From positions 1-35,944 of the forward strand of contig JAZTXD010000044.1 of assembly GCA_045636265.1 (NCBI GenBank): a DNA stretch of 35,944 nucleotides. Direction: 5' to 3'. The number at the start of each line of letters is the position of its first letter. Within the stretch, counting starts at the first letter, position 1. This document shows positions 14,339-23,515 of the stretch, piece after piece. This DNA is from Flemingiibacterium sp045636265 (GTDB taxonomy: Bacteria > Bacillota > Clostridia > Oscillospirales > CAG-272). The notes beneath the pieces were generated by a model. It made no database searches. It was not told the origin of the DNA and saw only the letters and a list, made by a program, of their open reading frames with translations. A program made the position numbers and the translations under genes.

Positions 14339-14965
14339 ATGGCAGACATATTCGATCTTTTTAAGAAAATAGAAAAATCCCCAGCCCCCACGGGTGAGCC
14401 GATAACCCACCTTATCGTAGGACTCGGAAACCCCGGCAAGGAATATCTTTTTACCCGTCACAATGCGGGATTTCTGACGGTTGATTACCTTTCCCAAAAG
14501 CTTAATATAACGGTTGACCGCGCAAAATACAAGGCGCTTATCGGCGAGGCGAGAATTTCGGATAAGCGTGTACTTATCATGAAGCCGCAGACTTACATGA
14601 ACGCATCGGGCGAGGCTGTGCGTGAAGCAGCAGACTTTTATAAGATCGCGCCCGAGAACATAATCGTGATAAGCGATGATACTAACCTCGCTCCCGGTAA
14701 GCTTCGCATCCGCAAAAAAGGAAGCGACGGCGGTCAGAAGGGACTTCGCTCAATTATAGAAAAGCTCGGTTCCGATGCATTTGTCCGCATCCGAATGGGA
14801 GTCGGCGCAAAGCCGCATCCCGATTACGATCTTGCTGATTGGGTGCTCTCCGAGTTTCGGGGAGATGACCGCGATGCATTCTTCTCTGCTATGGGTAGTG
14901 CCGTCACCGGCATTGAAATGATTCTCAAGGGTGAAATTGACAAAGCAATGTCACAGCTCAACTGA
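14339..14965 (+). CDS. pth: Peptidyl-tRNA hydrolase
   Basis: Pth cleaves peptidyl-tRNA released from stalled ribosomes. The 208-residue product shows LIVGLGNPGKEY, the catalytic histidine H41 in RHNAGF, MKPQTYMN, ISDDTNLAPGKLRIRKKGSDGG and RMGVGAKP. It has an N-terminal extension of about 22 residues (DIFDLFKKIEKSP) before the usual first strand; the family normally starts a few residues ahead of IVGLGNPG. The ATG at 14339 has AAGAGG upstream; a TTG further upstream lacks one. It is the first gene of the common Firmicutes pth-mfd operon. Confidence 0.93.
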   Translation: MADIFDLFKKIEKSPAPTGEPITHLIVGLGNPGKEYLFTRHNAGFLTVDYLSQKLNITVDRAKYKALIGEARISDKRVLIMKPQTYMNASGEAVREAADFYKIAPENIIVISDDTNLAPGKLRIRKKGSDGGQKGLRSIIEKLGSDAFVRIRMGVGAKPHPDYDLADWVLSEFRGDDRDAFFSAMGSAVTGIEMILKGEIDKAMSQLN

Positions 14966-14984
14966 CAAACCGAAAGGACACACG

Positions 14985-17900
14985 ATGACCGACATCACAT
15001 CCTCTGCGGCGAACATAATCGCCGAGTCAATACTTCTCGAAAAAGAATACGACCAGATAATAAAGTCCATTCAAAGTAGACACCTTGAAGCCGTACATCC
15101 GATACAGATAAGCGGCCTTTCCGACGGTGCGCGCGCGGTGTTCTATGCCGCTGTAATACGCGATGTCCGAAAGAAATACCGCTTACCGTCAATTATACTG
15201 GTTCCTGACGAAAAGGACGGACTGAAGCTCTATAATGCCCTGTCCGAGCTTGGACTCTCGCCGCTCATGTATCCGCTTCGCGATCTGGTTTTTCATAATA
15301 TAACATCCTCTCGTGAGTATGAGCACGAGCGTCTTCGTGCGCTTGCGGCGTTTGTAAACGCCGCCGAGGGTAACACCGACTATGACTGCGTTATCGCCGC
15401 GCCCGATGCGGCAATGCAGTTCACTATGCCGATCTCTGTACTCAAAGAGAATACTGTCGAACTTGATATCAGTGTCCCCGTACAGCTTGATGCGCTTGTT
15501 GGGCAGCTTGAAATGAGCGGTTTCACACGTTCCGAGCTTGTTGACGGTGTCGGACAGTATGCTGTTCGCGGCGGTATTGTCGATATTTTTCCGCCGTATT
15601 CGGAAAATCCGGTGAGAATCGAGCTTTTCGATGACGAGATCGACCGTATGTGTAGCTTTGACATTTTAACACAGCGCAATATCGAAAATCTTACTCACAT
15701 AACCGTAACCCCGGCAAGAGAAATTGTAACGACCGCCGAGTCGCGCGATGCAATAAAGAAGTCGGTAGTGGCACAACTGAAAAAAGCATCCGACGAGCGC
15801 GTAAAGAACGAGCTTTCAGCCGAGGTTGAAGCGCTCAGTGCCGGCACCGATCTTAACTTTATAGACAAATATATTTCGCTTGTGTACAGCGAAAACACCA
15901 CACTTGCAGACTATGCGGTATATGCCGCCAAAAAATGCGGACTACACTGCCCCATCATATTCGTTCAGGATGAGAAGGCCTCTGCCGACAGAATGAGAGC
16001 ATACGATTTCCACATCACAAGCGAAGTGGAATCACTGCTCGAAAAGAACGAAATATCGGCGCGCTATGCCGAATATTCCCGACATTTTGACTTTTACGAA
16101 ACATTTCTTGACAAAAACGGAGCACTTATCTGCGACACGTTTGCCGCAAATGCTTCGGGGCGCAAGCTGTCGGGGCTTTACTCGTTCCGCACCAAGCAGA
16201 CGGTATCCTATGCGGATAACATGGAACTGCTTATCGAAGATCTCCGTGACTATTCAGAGAGCAAATTCCGCAGTGTAGTGCTCTGCGAAAACGAAACTGC
16301 GGCGAAAAATATCACCGCCGAGCTTGTAGAAAACGGTATTCGTGCAATCAGCGCCACCGAGGACAAGGCATACGGAATACTCACACTCCCCGAATCCGTC
16401 ACACTCGTTCTGTCCGGATTCAATCTCTCCGGTTTTGAGCTGACGGCAACAAAATTCGCACTGCTCTCAATGTATCAGAATCCGAATTCCTACTCGCGCA
16501 CAATACTGTCCCACGGCAGAAAAGCCAAGCACTCACGCTCATCCCAGGAAAAGATACTTTCCTACAACGACCTCACAGTCGGCGACTTCGTGGTGCACGC
16601 AAACCACGGAATCGGTATGTACATGGGCATTGAACAGCTCACCGTTGTAGGCGTAACGAAGGACTATATCAAACTGCAGTACGCCGGAAGTGATCTGTTG
16701 TACCTGCCCACAGATCAGCTTGACATGGTGTCAAAATATATCGGCGCGCGCACAGAGGGCGGCGGCGTAAAGCTCTCGAAAATGGGCGGTGCCGAGTGGA
16801 CACGCGCCAAAACCAAGGCAAAAGCCGCGGCTAAGGACATGGCAAAGGAGCTTATCAAGCTCTACGCCGAGCGTCAGCGCCGCGCCGGATTTGCGTTTTT
16901 GCCGGACGAAGATTTCCAGCGCGATTTCGAGGCGGCGTTTGAATATGAGGAAACCGAGGGGCAGCTCGAATCTATCGCCGAGATCAAAAAGGACATGGAG
17001 TCCGCTGTTCCCATGGACCGTCTTCTCTGCGGAGATGTTGGATTCGGTAAGACCGAGGTTGCGCTCCGTGCCGCATTCAAAGCGGTAATGTCGGGCAAGC
17101 AGGTTGCAATCCTCGTTCCCACAACCATCCTCGCAATGCAGCACTACCAGACGATACTCTCACGTATGCGCGGCTTCCCGGTGAGCGTTGATATGCTCTC
17201 GCGTTTCAGAACACCAAAGCAGCAGCAGGAAACCGTACGAAAGCTTCGCCGCGGAGATGTTGATATCATAATCGGCACGCACAGACTCGTGTCAAAGGAC
17301 GTTGAGTTTAGTGACCTCGGTCTTGTAATCATCGACGAGGAACAGCGTTTCGGTGTGGCACACAAGGAAAAGCTCAAGCAGATATCCGACAACGTGGATG
17401 TGCTCACGCTGACGGCAACGCCCATTCCGCGCACGCTTAACATGGCGATGAGCGGTATTCGCGACATGTCCGTGCTTGACGAGGCCCCCGGTGACCGCTT
17501 CCCCGTCCAGACCTTCGTAATGGAATACGATGAGCTTATCATCACGGAAGCAATAAAGAAAGAGCTGCGCCGCGGCGGCCAGGTCTTCTTCTTGCACAAT
17601 ACAGTTGACGACATTGACGGCGTGGCACTGAGGCTTCAGCGCGCCGTTCCCGATGCGCGTATAGCGGTGGCACACGGTCAAATGGACAAAGAACTCCTTT
17701 CCGATATCTGGCGCGGAATGGTTCTCGGTGAGATCGATATTCTAGTGTCAACAACCATCATCGAATCGGGCGTAGACGTTCCAAACGCAAACACGCTCAT
17801 AATCGACCACGCCGACAGACTTGGACTCTCCCAGCTTCATCAGATTCGCGGACGTGTCGGACGCTCCTCTCGCCGCGCGTATGCATATTTCACCTATCCG

Positions 17901-18575
17901 CCAAACCTCTCGCTCAACGAAATCGCGCAGAAGCGCCTTTCCGCCATGCGTGAGTATACGGAGTTCGGCTCGGGATTCAAGATAGCTCTTCGTGACCTTG
18001 AGATACGCGGTGCAGGTAATCTGCTCGGATCCCAACAGCACGGTCAGCTTGATTCGATCGGATACGATTTGTATGTGAAGATACTCAATGAAGCCGTACT
18101 TGAAGAAAAAGGCGTTGTGGCACAGCCGAAATTTGAGTCAAAGCTCGACATTTCGCTTGATGCGTATCTGCCCGAAAAATATATCAAGAGCGAGTCCCAG
18201 CGAATGGATATATACAAAAAAATTGCACATATCGAATGTGCACAGGACCTTGACGATCTCGCCGATGAGCTTATGGACAGATTCGGCGACATCCCACGCC
18301 CTGCCGACACGCTCATGTATGTGTCCCTCGCCAGAGCGCTCTGCTCAAAGGCAAGAATACCAAAAATCGAGCATCACGGCGAAACCATATCCATTCTCCC
18401 TGAAAAGCTTGAGCCGATGCTTTGGGCAAAAGCGGCAACGGACGCAAATGTCAACCTCACATTCCGCATGTCGGGCAGACAGAGCGTGGAATATAAGATA
18501 AAATCCCACCGTCCGCTTTACGATATCTGCGAAGTTCTGAAGCATTACGTTTCGGCAATGGAAAGCGCTAAATAA
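14985..18575 (+). CDS. mfd: Transcription-repair coupling factor Mfd
   Basis: Mfd removes RNA polymerase stalled at DNA lesions and recruits UvrA. The 1,196-residue protein has an N-terminal UvrB-like region (about residues 1-350) and the RNA polymerase-interacting CarD-like domain (about 525-590, starting LSYNDLTVGDFVVHANHGIG). The translocase follows, with Walker A GDVGFGKT (683-690), DEEQ box (784-787), LTATPIPRTL and QIRGRVGRS. A C-terminal TRCF domain ends the protein. Length is normal. The start at 14985 follows GAAAGGAC, 19 bases after the pth stop; the frame extends upstream into pth but without a start signal. Confidence 0.96.
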   Translation: MTDITSSAANIIAESILLEKEYDQIIKSIQSRHLEAVHPIQISGLSDGARAVFYAAVIRDVRKKYRLPSIILVPDEKDGLKLYNALSELGLSPLMYPLRDLVFHNITSSREYEHERLRALAAFVNAAEGNTDYDCVIAAPDAAMQFTMPISVLKENTVELDISVPVQLDALVGQLEMSGFTRSELVDGVGQYAVRGGIVDIFPPYSENPVRIELFDDEIDRMCSFDILTQRNIENLTHITVTPAREIVTTAESRDAIKKSVVAQLKKASDERVKNELSAEVEALSAGTDLNFIDKYISLVYSENTTLADYAVYAAKKCGLHCPIIFVQDEKASADRMRAYDFHITSEVESLLEKNEISARYAEYSRHFDFYETFLDKNGALICDTFAANASGRKLSGLYSFRTKQTVSYADNMELLIEDLRDYSESKFRSVVLCENETAAKNITAELVENGIRAISATEDKAYGILTLPESVTLVLSGFNLSGFELTATKFALLSMYQNPNSYSRTILSHGRKAKHSRSSQEKILSYNDLTVGDFVVHANHGIGMYMGIEQLTVVGVTKDYIKLQYAGSDLLYLPTDQLDMVSKYIGARTEGGGVKLSKMGGAEWTRAKTKAKAAAKDMAKELIKLYAERQRRAGFAFLPDEDFQRDFEAAFEYEETEGQLESIAEIKKDMESAVPMDRLLCGDVGFGKTEVALRAAFKAVMSGKQVAILVPTTILAMQHYQTILSRMRGFPVSVDMLSRFRTPKQQQETVRKLRRGDVDIIIGTHRLVSKDVEFSDLGLVIIDEEQRFGVAHKEKLKQISDNVDVLTLTATPIPRTLNMAMSGIRDMSVLDEAPGDRFPVQTFVMEYDELIITEAIKKELRRGGQVFFLHNTVDDIDGVALRLQRAVPDARIAVAHGQMDKELLSDIWRGMVLGEIDILVSTTIIESGVDVPNANTLIIDHADRLGLSQLHQIRGRVGRSSRRAYAYFTYPPNLSLNEIAQKRLSAMREYTEFGSGFKIALRDLEIRGAGNLLGSQQHGQLDSIGYDLYVKILNEAVLEEKGVVAQPKFESKLDISLDAYLPEKYIKSESQRMDIYKKIAHIECAQDLDDLADELMDRFGDIPRPADTLMYVSLARALCSKARIPKIEHHGETISILPEKLEPMLWAKAATDANVNLTFRMSGRQSVEYKIKSHRPLYDICEVLKHYVSAMESAK

Positions 18576-18581
18576 AATTTT

Positions 18582-18611
18582 ATCCCCCGAGCCTGCAAAG
18601 CTTCGGGGGAT
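18582..18611. repeat. Inverted repeat after mfd, weak terminator candidate
   Basis: ATCCCCCGA and TTCGGGGGAT pair around a small apical stem. There is no T tract on the plus strand (AGTGCTATAA follows), so rho-independent termination would be inefficient. It may end the pth-mfd message by processing. Confidence 0.4.
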
Positions 18612-18638
18612 AGTGCTATAAACAAAGCGATTTCTGTC

Positions 18639-18667
18639 AAGACAAACACGAAGAACTGTGCTATAAT
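18639..18667 (+). promoter_or_regulatory. Promoter of the AraC-type regulator gene
   Basis: An extended -10 TGC-TATAAT (18662-18667) with a partial -35 AAGACA (18639-18644) at 17-base spacing, 53 bases before the start codon. Confidence 0.6.
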
Positions 18668-18720
18668 AATATCACAAACAAACGGCCGAATGTTTGAAAA
18701 CAAAACAGGAGGACACAACG

Positions 18721-19941
18721 ATGGAAAACAGTGAACTTATTACAAAAGCGCTTAAATACATCAAATCAGAAAACAAAAACAGCGAGATGACCATTGAAGA
18801 CGTTGCGGAACACGCAGGATTTTCCACAGATTACTTTAACCGTGTGTTTTTCGCGCATACCGGATTTAATATTATGGAATATGTTCGTTTCAGCCGAATG
18901 AAAAAGGCAACGCATCTGCTTCGCACTACTGACCGAGATATTCTTGATATTGCTCTTGACTGCGGATACGAAGCACACGAAAGCTTCACACGGGCATTCA
19001 AAAAGCAATACGGTGTGAGTCCCGTGGAATACCGTAAGCAAACCGAGAAAACAGAAGCGTTCTACGGAGATTTTTTCAATGACACAGTTGGAGCACGGCT
19101 GACACACGAATTTAAAGACTTCAAAATTGCCAACAGCGATGAGGTAATTGATTTCATGCTGGAAACCAATGCCTTGAAATACGGCTATATTGCAATATGC
19201 TGTCGTGTCAACGGCGGCGCAGCACTGTATAGTGGCGAAGACTTCCGTGACGGGTTCATATGGTTTACGGAATGGGACGGCAGATTCATGGGAGATATTG
19301 TTTGTGAGGATTATGAAAGAATCGCCGGTTATCTGAAAACATTCTCCGATGACAGATTCGACATGCTTATCTACACAATGGATGATAACCATACTATTGC
19401 GGATACGCTTGCAAAGTTCGGTGTGAGAATCTCCGAAATTAAGCGACAAGAAGGGCGGTATTATACCGATGAACCGTACCAAATCACGCCGCCTGACGGC
19501 TACTCGGTACAGTTGATAAAATACGAGGATTACGACACCGTCCGTTCATTCTGCGATAAAAAGAAATGCTTCACGCATTATATTCCCCACATGAAGCAGG
19601 AGCTCTATCAACGAGATGTGCTTGGAAATGACGAACATTCCGTTTTCGGATTTGCTGTTTTATATCGGGGGGAAATGGTGGGCATCAGTCTTGGCGGACT
19701 CCAGCGCGTTCATGGATTTGTGATAAACAACGGCGTGACTACCACGCTACTTGAAGAACATCAAAGCGAAGAGGTGTACCAATACGTGTTCAAGTTTGTC
19801 ACAAATGCGGCACTTGATAAGGGTGCCTTGCCGTTCGATGATGTGCAAACACCGTTCGCAAACGAAAACAGCAAAAGCGGTAAGTTCGATTCCGCAAAAT
19901 TAGGATATAAAACAGCAGTTTTCAGCTGTCAAATAAAATAA
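18721..19941 (+). CDS. AraC-family regulator with GNAT-like C-terminal domain
   Basis: The 406-residue protein begins with a standard AraC double helix-turn-helix (about residues 5-105): first MTIEDVAEHAGFSTDYFNRV, second ILDIALDCGYEAHESFTRAF, ending KKQYGVSPVEYRK. The remaining 300 residues are not a common effector domain. Their last third (about 265-406) contains YSVQLIKYEDYDTVRSFC, FAVLYRGEMVGISLGG and PFANENSKSGKFDSAKLGYK, which resemble acetyltransferase strands and the late Asn/Lys-rich segment of GNAT folds. A DNA-binding protein with an acetyltransferase-like sensor is therefore possible. AGGAGG at 18707-18712 fixes the ATG. It has its own promoter and terminator. The target and ligand are unknown. 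Confidence 0.75.
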   Translation: MENSELITKALKYIKSENKNSEMTIEDVAEHAGFSTDYFNRVFFAHTGFNIMEYVRFSRMKKATHLLRTTDRDILDIALDCGYEAHESFTRAFKKQYGVSPVEYRKQTEKTEAFYGDFFNDTVGARLTHEFKDFKIANSDEVIDFMLETNALKYGYIAICCRVNGGAALYSGEDFRDGFIWFTEWDGRFMGDIVCEDYERIAGYLKTFSDDRFDMLIYTMDDNHTIADTLAKFGVRISEIKRQEGRYYTDEPYQITPPDGYSVQLIKYEDYDTVRSFCDKKKCFTHYIPHMKQELYQRDVLGNDEHSVFGFAVLYRGEMVGISLGGLQRVHGFVINNGVTTTLLEEHQSEEVYQYVFKFVTNAALDKGALPFDDVQTPFANENSKSGKFDSAKLGYKTAVFSCQIK

Positions 19942-19946
19942 CGGAA

Positions 19947-19985
19947 AAAGCAGATTCTCAGATAAAAATGAGAATCTGCTTTCTT
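19947..19985 (+). terminator. Terminator of the AraC-type gene
   Basis: A perfect stem AAGCAGATTCTCA/TGAGAATCTGCTT around an 8-base A-rich loop, followed by TCTT. Confidence 0.85.
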
Positions 19986-20025
19986 AATATCATTAACTAG
20001 AATCCCCTGTATGGCCGCTCACCCG

Positions 20026-20057
20026 TCATCCGCGGACGACCAATGGTCGCCCCTACA
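20026..20057. repeat. Palindromic element resembling a dispersed repeat
   Basis: The minus strand reads TGTAGGGGCGACCATTGG then TCGTCCGCGGATGA. GGACGACCA and TGGTCGCCC form a hairpin with one mismatch (20034-20052). GTAGGGGCGACC-type palindromes recur between genes in some Firmicutes genomes as I remember them; only one copy lies in this window. It sits downstream of the convergent AraC-type and ZIP genes. Confidence 0.45.
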
Positions 20058-20100
20058 AAAGATTCTTATGAGTTTTAATCATTGGTTTCCTTACGTTGAC

Positions 20101-20853
20101 TCAACCAAGCAAAACGTCGGACACGAGCATAAGGCAAAATCCAACGAGCAAGGCGTATGTAGCCCCGCGCTCACTTCCGTGAGCATGGGTTTCGGGAATC
20201 ATCTCGTCGCTTATGACGTACAGCATCGTACCGCCGGCAAACGCGAGCGCAAACGGCAGGATCACCGTGGCAACGCTTACGGCAAAGTATCCGAGAAGCG
20301 CACCTACCACCTCAACAAGTCCGGTTATCATAGCACAGATAAACGTCTTCCTCGGCGTCACACCTGCGGCGAGCATGGGACCTATTATGACCATGCCCTC
20401 GGGGATATTCTGGAGCGCGATACCGCCGGCAATGAGAAGTGCCTGCGAGGTATTACCGGAGCCGAATCCGACACCAGCCGCAATTCCCTCGGGAAGATTA
20501 TGTATCGCTATAGCAGTAACGAAAAGCAGAACCTTGCTTAAATTCGCGTTGTTGTGACTTTCCGTGTCACCGCCCACCATTTTGTGAAGATGCGGCACGA
20601 GCTTGTCAACAAGGCTCAGACACAGCGCACCAGCAAATATTCCGACAACTGTTATGACAAGACCGTATTTCCCGCCGTATTCAACAGACGGAATTATAAG
20701 CCCAAGCACCGCGGCAGAGAGCATTACTCCTGCCGCAAATGAGAGCACGATATCCGAAAATTTATGCGATATTTTCTTGAATATAAAGCCTATCAGCGAA
20801 CCGATAACGGTGGCACCGCCAACTCCGAGTGCGGTCAAAAGCACCAGTTCCAT
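20101..20853 (-). CDS. ZIP-family metal transporter (ZupT-like)
   Basis: The 250-residue membrane protein has about eight hydrophobic segments and both hallmark metal-site helices of ZIP transporters, HNLPEG and QNIPEG. A histidine-containing loop with LVPHLHKMVGGDTESHNN lies between the N- and C-terminal halves. ZIP proteins bring zinc, iron or manganese into the cytoplasm. It starts 27 bases after the flavodiiron gene stop, with GAGGTG as ribosome binding site, so it is probably the last gene of the ferritin-rubredoxin-flavodiiron unit. An iron supply role beside ferritin is attractive but inferred. Confidence 0.88.
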   Translation of the reverse strand: MELVLLTALGVGGATVIGSLIGFIFKKISHKFSDIVLSFAAGVMLSAAVLGLIIPSVEYGGKYGLVITVVGIFAGALCLSLVDKLVPHLHKMVGGDTESHNNANLSKVLLFVTAIAIHNLPEGIAAGVGFGSGNTSQALLIAGGIALQNIPEGMVIIGPMLAAGVTPRKTFICAMITGLVEVVGALLGYFAVSVATVILPFALAFAGGTMLYVISDEMIPETHAHGSERGATYALLVGFCLMLVSDVLLG

Positions 20854-20880
20854 TAAAAAGTCACCTCTTTGGGAAAAAGA

Positions 20881-22674
20881 TTACTCCGCTATCGGCTCAA
20901 AGTCAGCCGCGCCGTGCTTGCAAAGCGGACAGATATAGTCATCGGGAAGCGTATCGCCCTCATAAACGTATCCGCAAACCTTGCAGACAAATCCCTTTTT
21001 GCCCTCGGTTTCGGGCTTCGGCTTAACGTGATCGTAGTAATAGCTGTAGGTCATCGACTCATCGTCGGTGATAACTCTTGCTTCGGTTACCGAGCAGATA
21101 AACATACCGTGTGTGTCAAGGTCAACATACTGCTCAACCTTAAGCGACATAAACGAGTTGATATATCTCGGAAGGAACACAAGTCCGTTGTCCGAGCGAA
21201 GCGGCTCGCAGTTTGCAAACTTATCAACATTTCGTCCGCTCACAAAGCCGAACGCCTCAAACACCTTGAACGGTGCATCAACCGTAAGGCAGTTGATGTT
21301 CATCTTGCCCGTCTGCTTTATAACATGGTGGGAGTAGTTTTCCTTGTTTATGGTAACAGCGATGCGGTTGGGGGTGTTTGTCACCTGTGTAACGGTGTTG
21401 ACAATAAGTCCGTTGTCCTTCTTGCCGTCGTTCGAGGTTACAACGTAAAGACCGTAACCGATGTTGAACAGCGCGGTCATGTCGTTCTTGTTTGCAGTGG
21501 AATCCTGCTTTGCGAGGTATTCCTTGCAAAGAGCGTCAGAGAGCGCCTCAAGCTGTGCCGCACTTTCCTCATTAAGAGAGGAAAGAATCTTCACAACCGG
21601 CTCGGCAAGCGTTAAATTCTTGCTCTTTTCAAACATAGCGCGCATAGTTTTCGCGGCAAGCGGTGCCCAGCTTCCGTTTTCGATAAACGCAACGGTGCGA
21701 TTAGCAAAATTGCGCTCGGTAAGGTGGTCTATAAATTCTCTCATGAACGGGAATATGTCCGCATTATACGTAGTAGTTGCAAGAACAAGCTTGGAGTATC
21801 TGAACGCATCCGCCGTGGCCTGCGCCATGTCGCATCTTGCAAGGTCATGCACAACAACCTCGGGGCAGCCCTTCTCACGAAGCTTGTCGGCAAGCTGCAT
21901 GACAGCCTTCTTGGTGTTGCCGTATACGGAAGTATATGCGATAACAATGCCGTCAGACTCGGGAGTGTAGCTCGACCATGTGTTGTAAAGTCCTATATAA
22001 TGTCCGAGATTTTCGCGAAGCACGGGGCCGTGAAGCGGGCAGATGATGGAGATATCAAGTCCTGCCGCCTTTTTAAGAAGCGCCTGCACTTGTGTGCCGT
22101 ATTTGCCGACAATTCCGATGAAATAGCGGCGAGCCTCATCGTCCCACGGCTCGTTGGCATCAACAGCGCCGAATTTACCGAAACCGTCCGCCGAGAAGAG
22201 AACCTTATCCGCGCTGTCGTATGTCACGATAACCTCGGGCCAGTGCACCATAGGCGCGGTAACGAAAGTAAGGGTATGCTTACCGAGTGTTAAAGTGTCA
22301 CCCTCTCCGACTACGATACGGTTATCCGTAAAATCGGTTCCGAAGAAGTTTTTCATCATGCCAAAAGCCTTTTCAGAGGATACAAGCGTCGCATTTGGAT
22401 AAGCCTTTACAAACTGCATAATATTCGCGGAATGGTCCGGCTCCATATGCTGAATTATAAGATAATCCGGCTTTCTGCCACCGAGAACTCCGTCGATATT
22501 GTCAAGCCATTCGTGGGCAAATCTTGCGTCAACGGTATCCATTACTGCGATTTTGTCATCAACGATCACATAAGAGTTATACGCCATACCGTTTGGCACG
22601 GTATACTGTCCCTCGAAAAGATCGATGCTTCTGTCATTTACACCAACATATTTTATATCATTTGTTACGAACAT
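20881..22674 (-). CDS. Multidomain flavodiiron protein (FDP-flavin reductase-rubredoxin)
   Basis: The 597-residue protein starts with a metallo-beta-lactamase diiron domain with HMEPDH ligands (H76, E78, D80, H81). A flavodoxin domain follows (YTSVYGNTKKA near 250). Residues about 400-550 form a flavin reductase-like domain (ALFNIGYGLYVVTS, NTVTQVTNTPNRIAVTINKE). A short rubredoxin-like tail (about 561-597) has CKVCGY and CPLC. Flavodiiron proteins reduce oxygen to water or nitric oxide to N2O at the FMN-diiron site. The fused flavin reductase and rubredoxin would let one chain carry the electron path. The rubredoxin part lacks the middle loop of normal rubredoxins and is like that of rubrerythrin. 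It lies between a free rubredoxin gene and the ZIP transporter. Confidence 0.92.
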   Translation of the reverse strand: MFVTNDIKYVGVNDRSIDLFEGQYTVPNGMAYNSYVIVDDKIAVMDTVDARFAHEWLDNIDGVLGGRKPDYLIIQHMEPDHSANIMQFVKAYPNATLVSSEKAFGMMKNFFGTDFTDNRIVVGEGDTLTLGKHTLTFVTAPMVHWPEVIVTYDSADKVLFSADGFGKFGAVDANEPWDDEARRYFIGIVGKYGTQVQALLKKAAGLDISIICPLHGPVLRENLGHYIGLYNTWSSYTPESDGIVIAYTSVYGNTKKAVMQLADKLREKGCPEVVVHDLARCDMAQATADAFRYSKLVLATTTYNADIFPFMREFIDHLTERNFANRTVAFIENGSWAPLAAKTMRAMFEKSKNLTLAEPVVKILSSLNEESAAQLEALSDALCKEYLAKQDSTANKNDMTALFNIGYGLYVVTSNDGKKDNGLIVNTVTQVTNTPNRIAVTINKENYSHHVIKQTGKMNINCLTVDAPFKVFEAFGFVSGRNVDKFANCEPLRSDNGLVFLPRYINSFMSLKVEQYVDLDTHGMFICSVTEARVITDDESMTYSYYYDHVKPKPETEGKKGFVCKVCGYVYEGDTLPDDYICPLCKHGAADFEPIAE

Positions 22675-22728
22675 AACTACACCTCTTTAATATTCCGGCA
22701 TCATATCAGCCGCATTTTTACACACTTA

Positions 22729-22756
22729 CGGTGCCGAGCCCGAAAGCCCGGCACCG
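22729..22756. repeat. Hairpin between rubredoxin and flavodiiron genes
   Basis: CGGTGCCG and CGGCACCG (8 bp, perfect) enclose AGCCCGAAAGCC. On the minus strand no T tract follows, so it is more likely an attenuation or mRNA-processing hairpin inside the operon than a full terminator. Confidence 0.5.
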
Positions 22757-22761
22757 ATTTA

Positions 22762-22920
22762 TTAAGCCTCAGAGAACTGATCCTTGCCTACTGCACAGAG
22801 AGGACATTCAAAATCTTCGGGAAGATCCTCAAACTTTGTACCGGGAGCGATACCGAGATCGGCATCTCCAAGCTCCTCGTCATATTCCCATCCGCATACG
22901 TCACATACATATTTTTTCAT
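22762..22920 (-). CDS. Rubredoxin
   Basis: A complete 52-residue rubredoxin: MKKYVCDVCGWEYD, then the full-length middle with GIAPGTKFEDLPEDF, then CPLC and GKDQF. The four cysteines hold one iron. It is a small cytoplasmic electron carrier and the natural donor for flavodiiron protein and rubrerythrin, both encoded in this window. An AAAGGA site lies 12 bases before the ATG, and the gene starts 32 bases after the ferritin stop. Confidence 0.95.
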   Translation of the reverse strand: MKKYVCDVCGWEYDEELGDADLGIAPGTKFEDLPEDFECPLCAVGKDQFSEA

Positions 22921-22952
22921 TTTACTTAATTCCTTTCAATTTTAACATTTTT

Positions 22953-23465
22953 TTAAAGTACCAGCGACGGTGCCGCGTAAACGCGTGCCGCAAGCTCCTG
23001 GTTGAGCATATATAAGCTTCTCGGGTCAGAGCCAAACAGCTCCATTTTCGAGATCATATCGTTAGCATTGGTTTCTTCCTCACCCTGCTCCTTAACAAAC
23101 CAGTCAAGGAACTGCATCGTGCGAAAATCCTTAACCTCGCTTGCCGCAGCATAGATATCATTGATAAGTGAGGTTACATATATCTCATGATTGAGCGCCG
23201 CCTTGAGGGCATCCATATCACAGGTGATAACTGCATCCGGCTTTGCGATAGCATCGAGAGTTACCTTCTGGTTTTCGTTCTGGAGATACTGATAGAACAG
23301 CATCGCGTGATCTCTCTCTTCCTGTGCCTGAACCTTATACCAGTTCGCAAATCCGTCAAGACCGCGATCCTCAAAGTAGTTTGAAATATCAAGATAGAGA
23401 TATGCGGAGTAGAACTCCTTATTTATCTGCTGATTTAAAAGTGCGTGTACCTTTTCGTTTATCAT
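22953..23465 (-). CDS. ftnA: Ferritin (bacterial non-haem type)
   Basis: The 170-residue protein is a typical FtnA. Ferroxidase ligands are visible: E17 in NKEFYSAY, E50 and H53 in QEERDHAM, the glutamate of NHEIYVTS and the EQGEEE cluster. It stores iron as ferric mineral in 24-mers and limits Fenton chemistry. It is the first gene of the leftward unit ferritin, rubredoxin, flavodiiron protein, ZIP transporter. CAGGAG lies 7 bases before its ATG. Confidence 0.95.
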   Translation of the reverse strand: MINEKVHALLNQQINKEFYSAYLYLDISNYFEDRGLDGFANWYKVQAQEERDHAMLFYQYLQNENQKVTLDAIAKPDAVITCDMDALKAALNHEIYVTSLINDIYAAASEVKDFRTMQFLDWFVKEQGEEETNANDMISKMELFGSDPRSLYMLNQELAARVYAAPSLVL

Positions 23466-23515
23466 TGTTTTTTCTCCTGTATGTAAATTTTGTTTTGTTT
23501 GCCTTTCATGGTTAT

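Noticed and set aside
20011..20541. Open frame on the plus strand opposite the ZIP transporter gene
   Set aside because: It is the antisense of a clear ZIP gene with both metal motifs; its own translation is arginine- and histidine-rich with no family resemblance.
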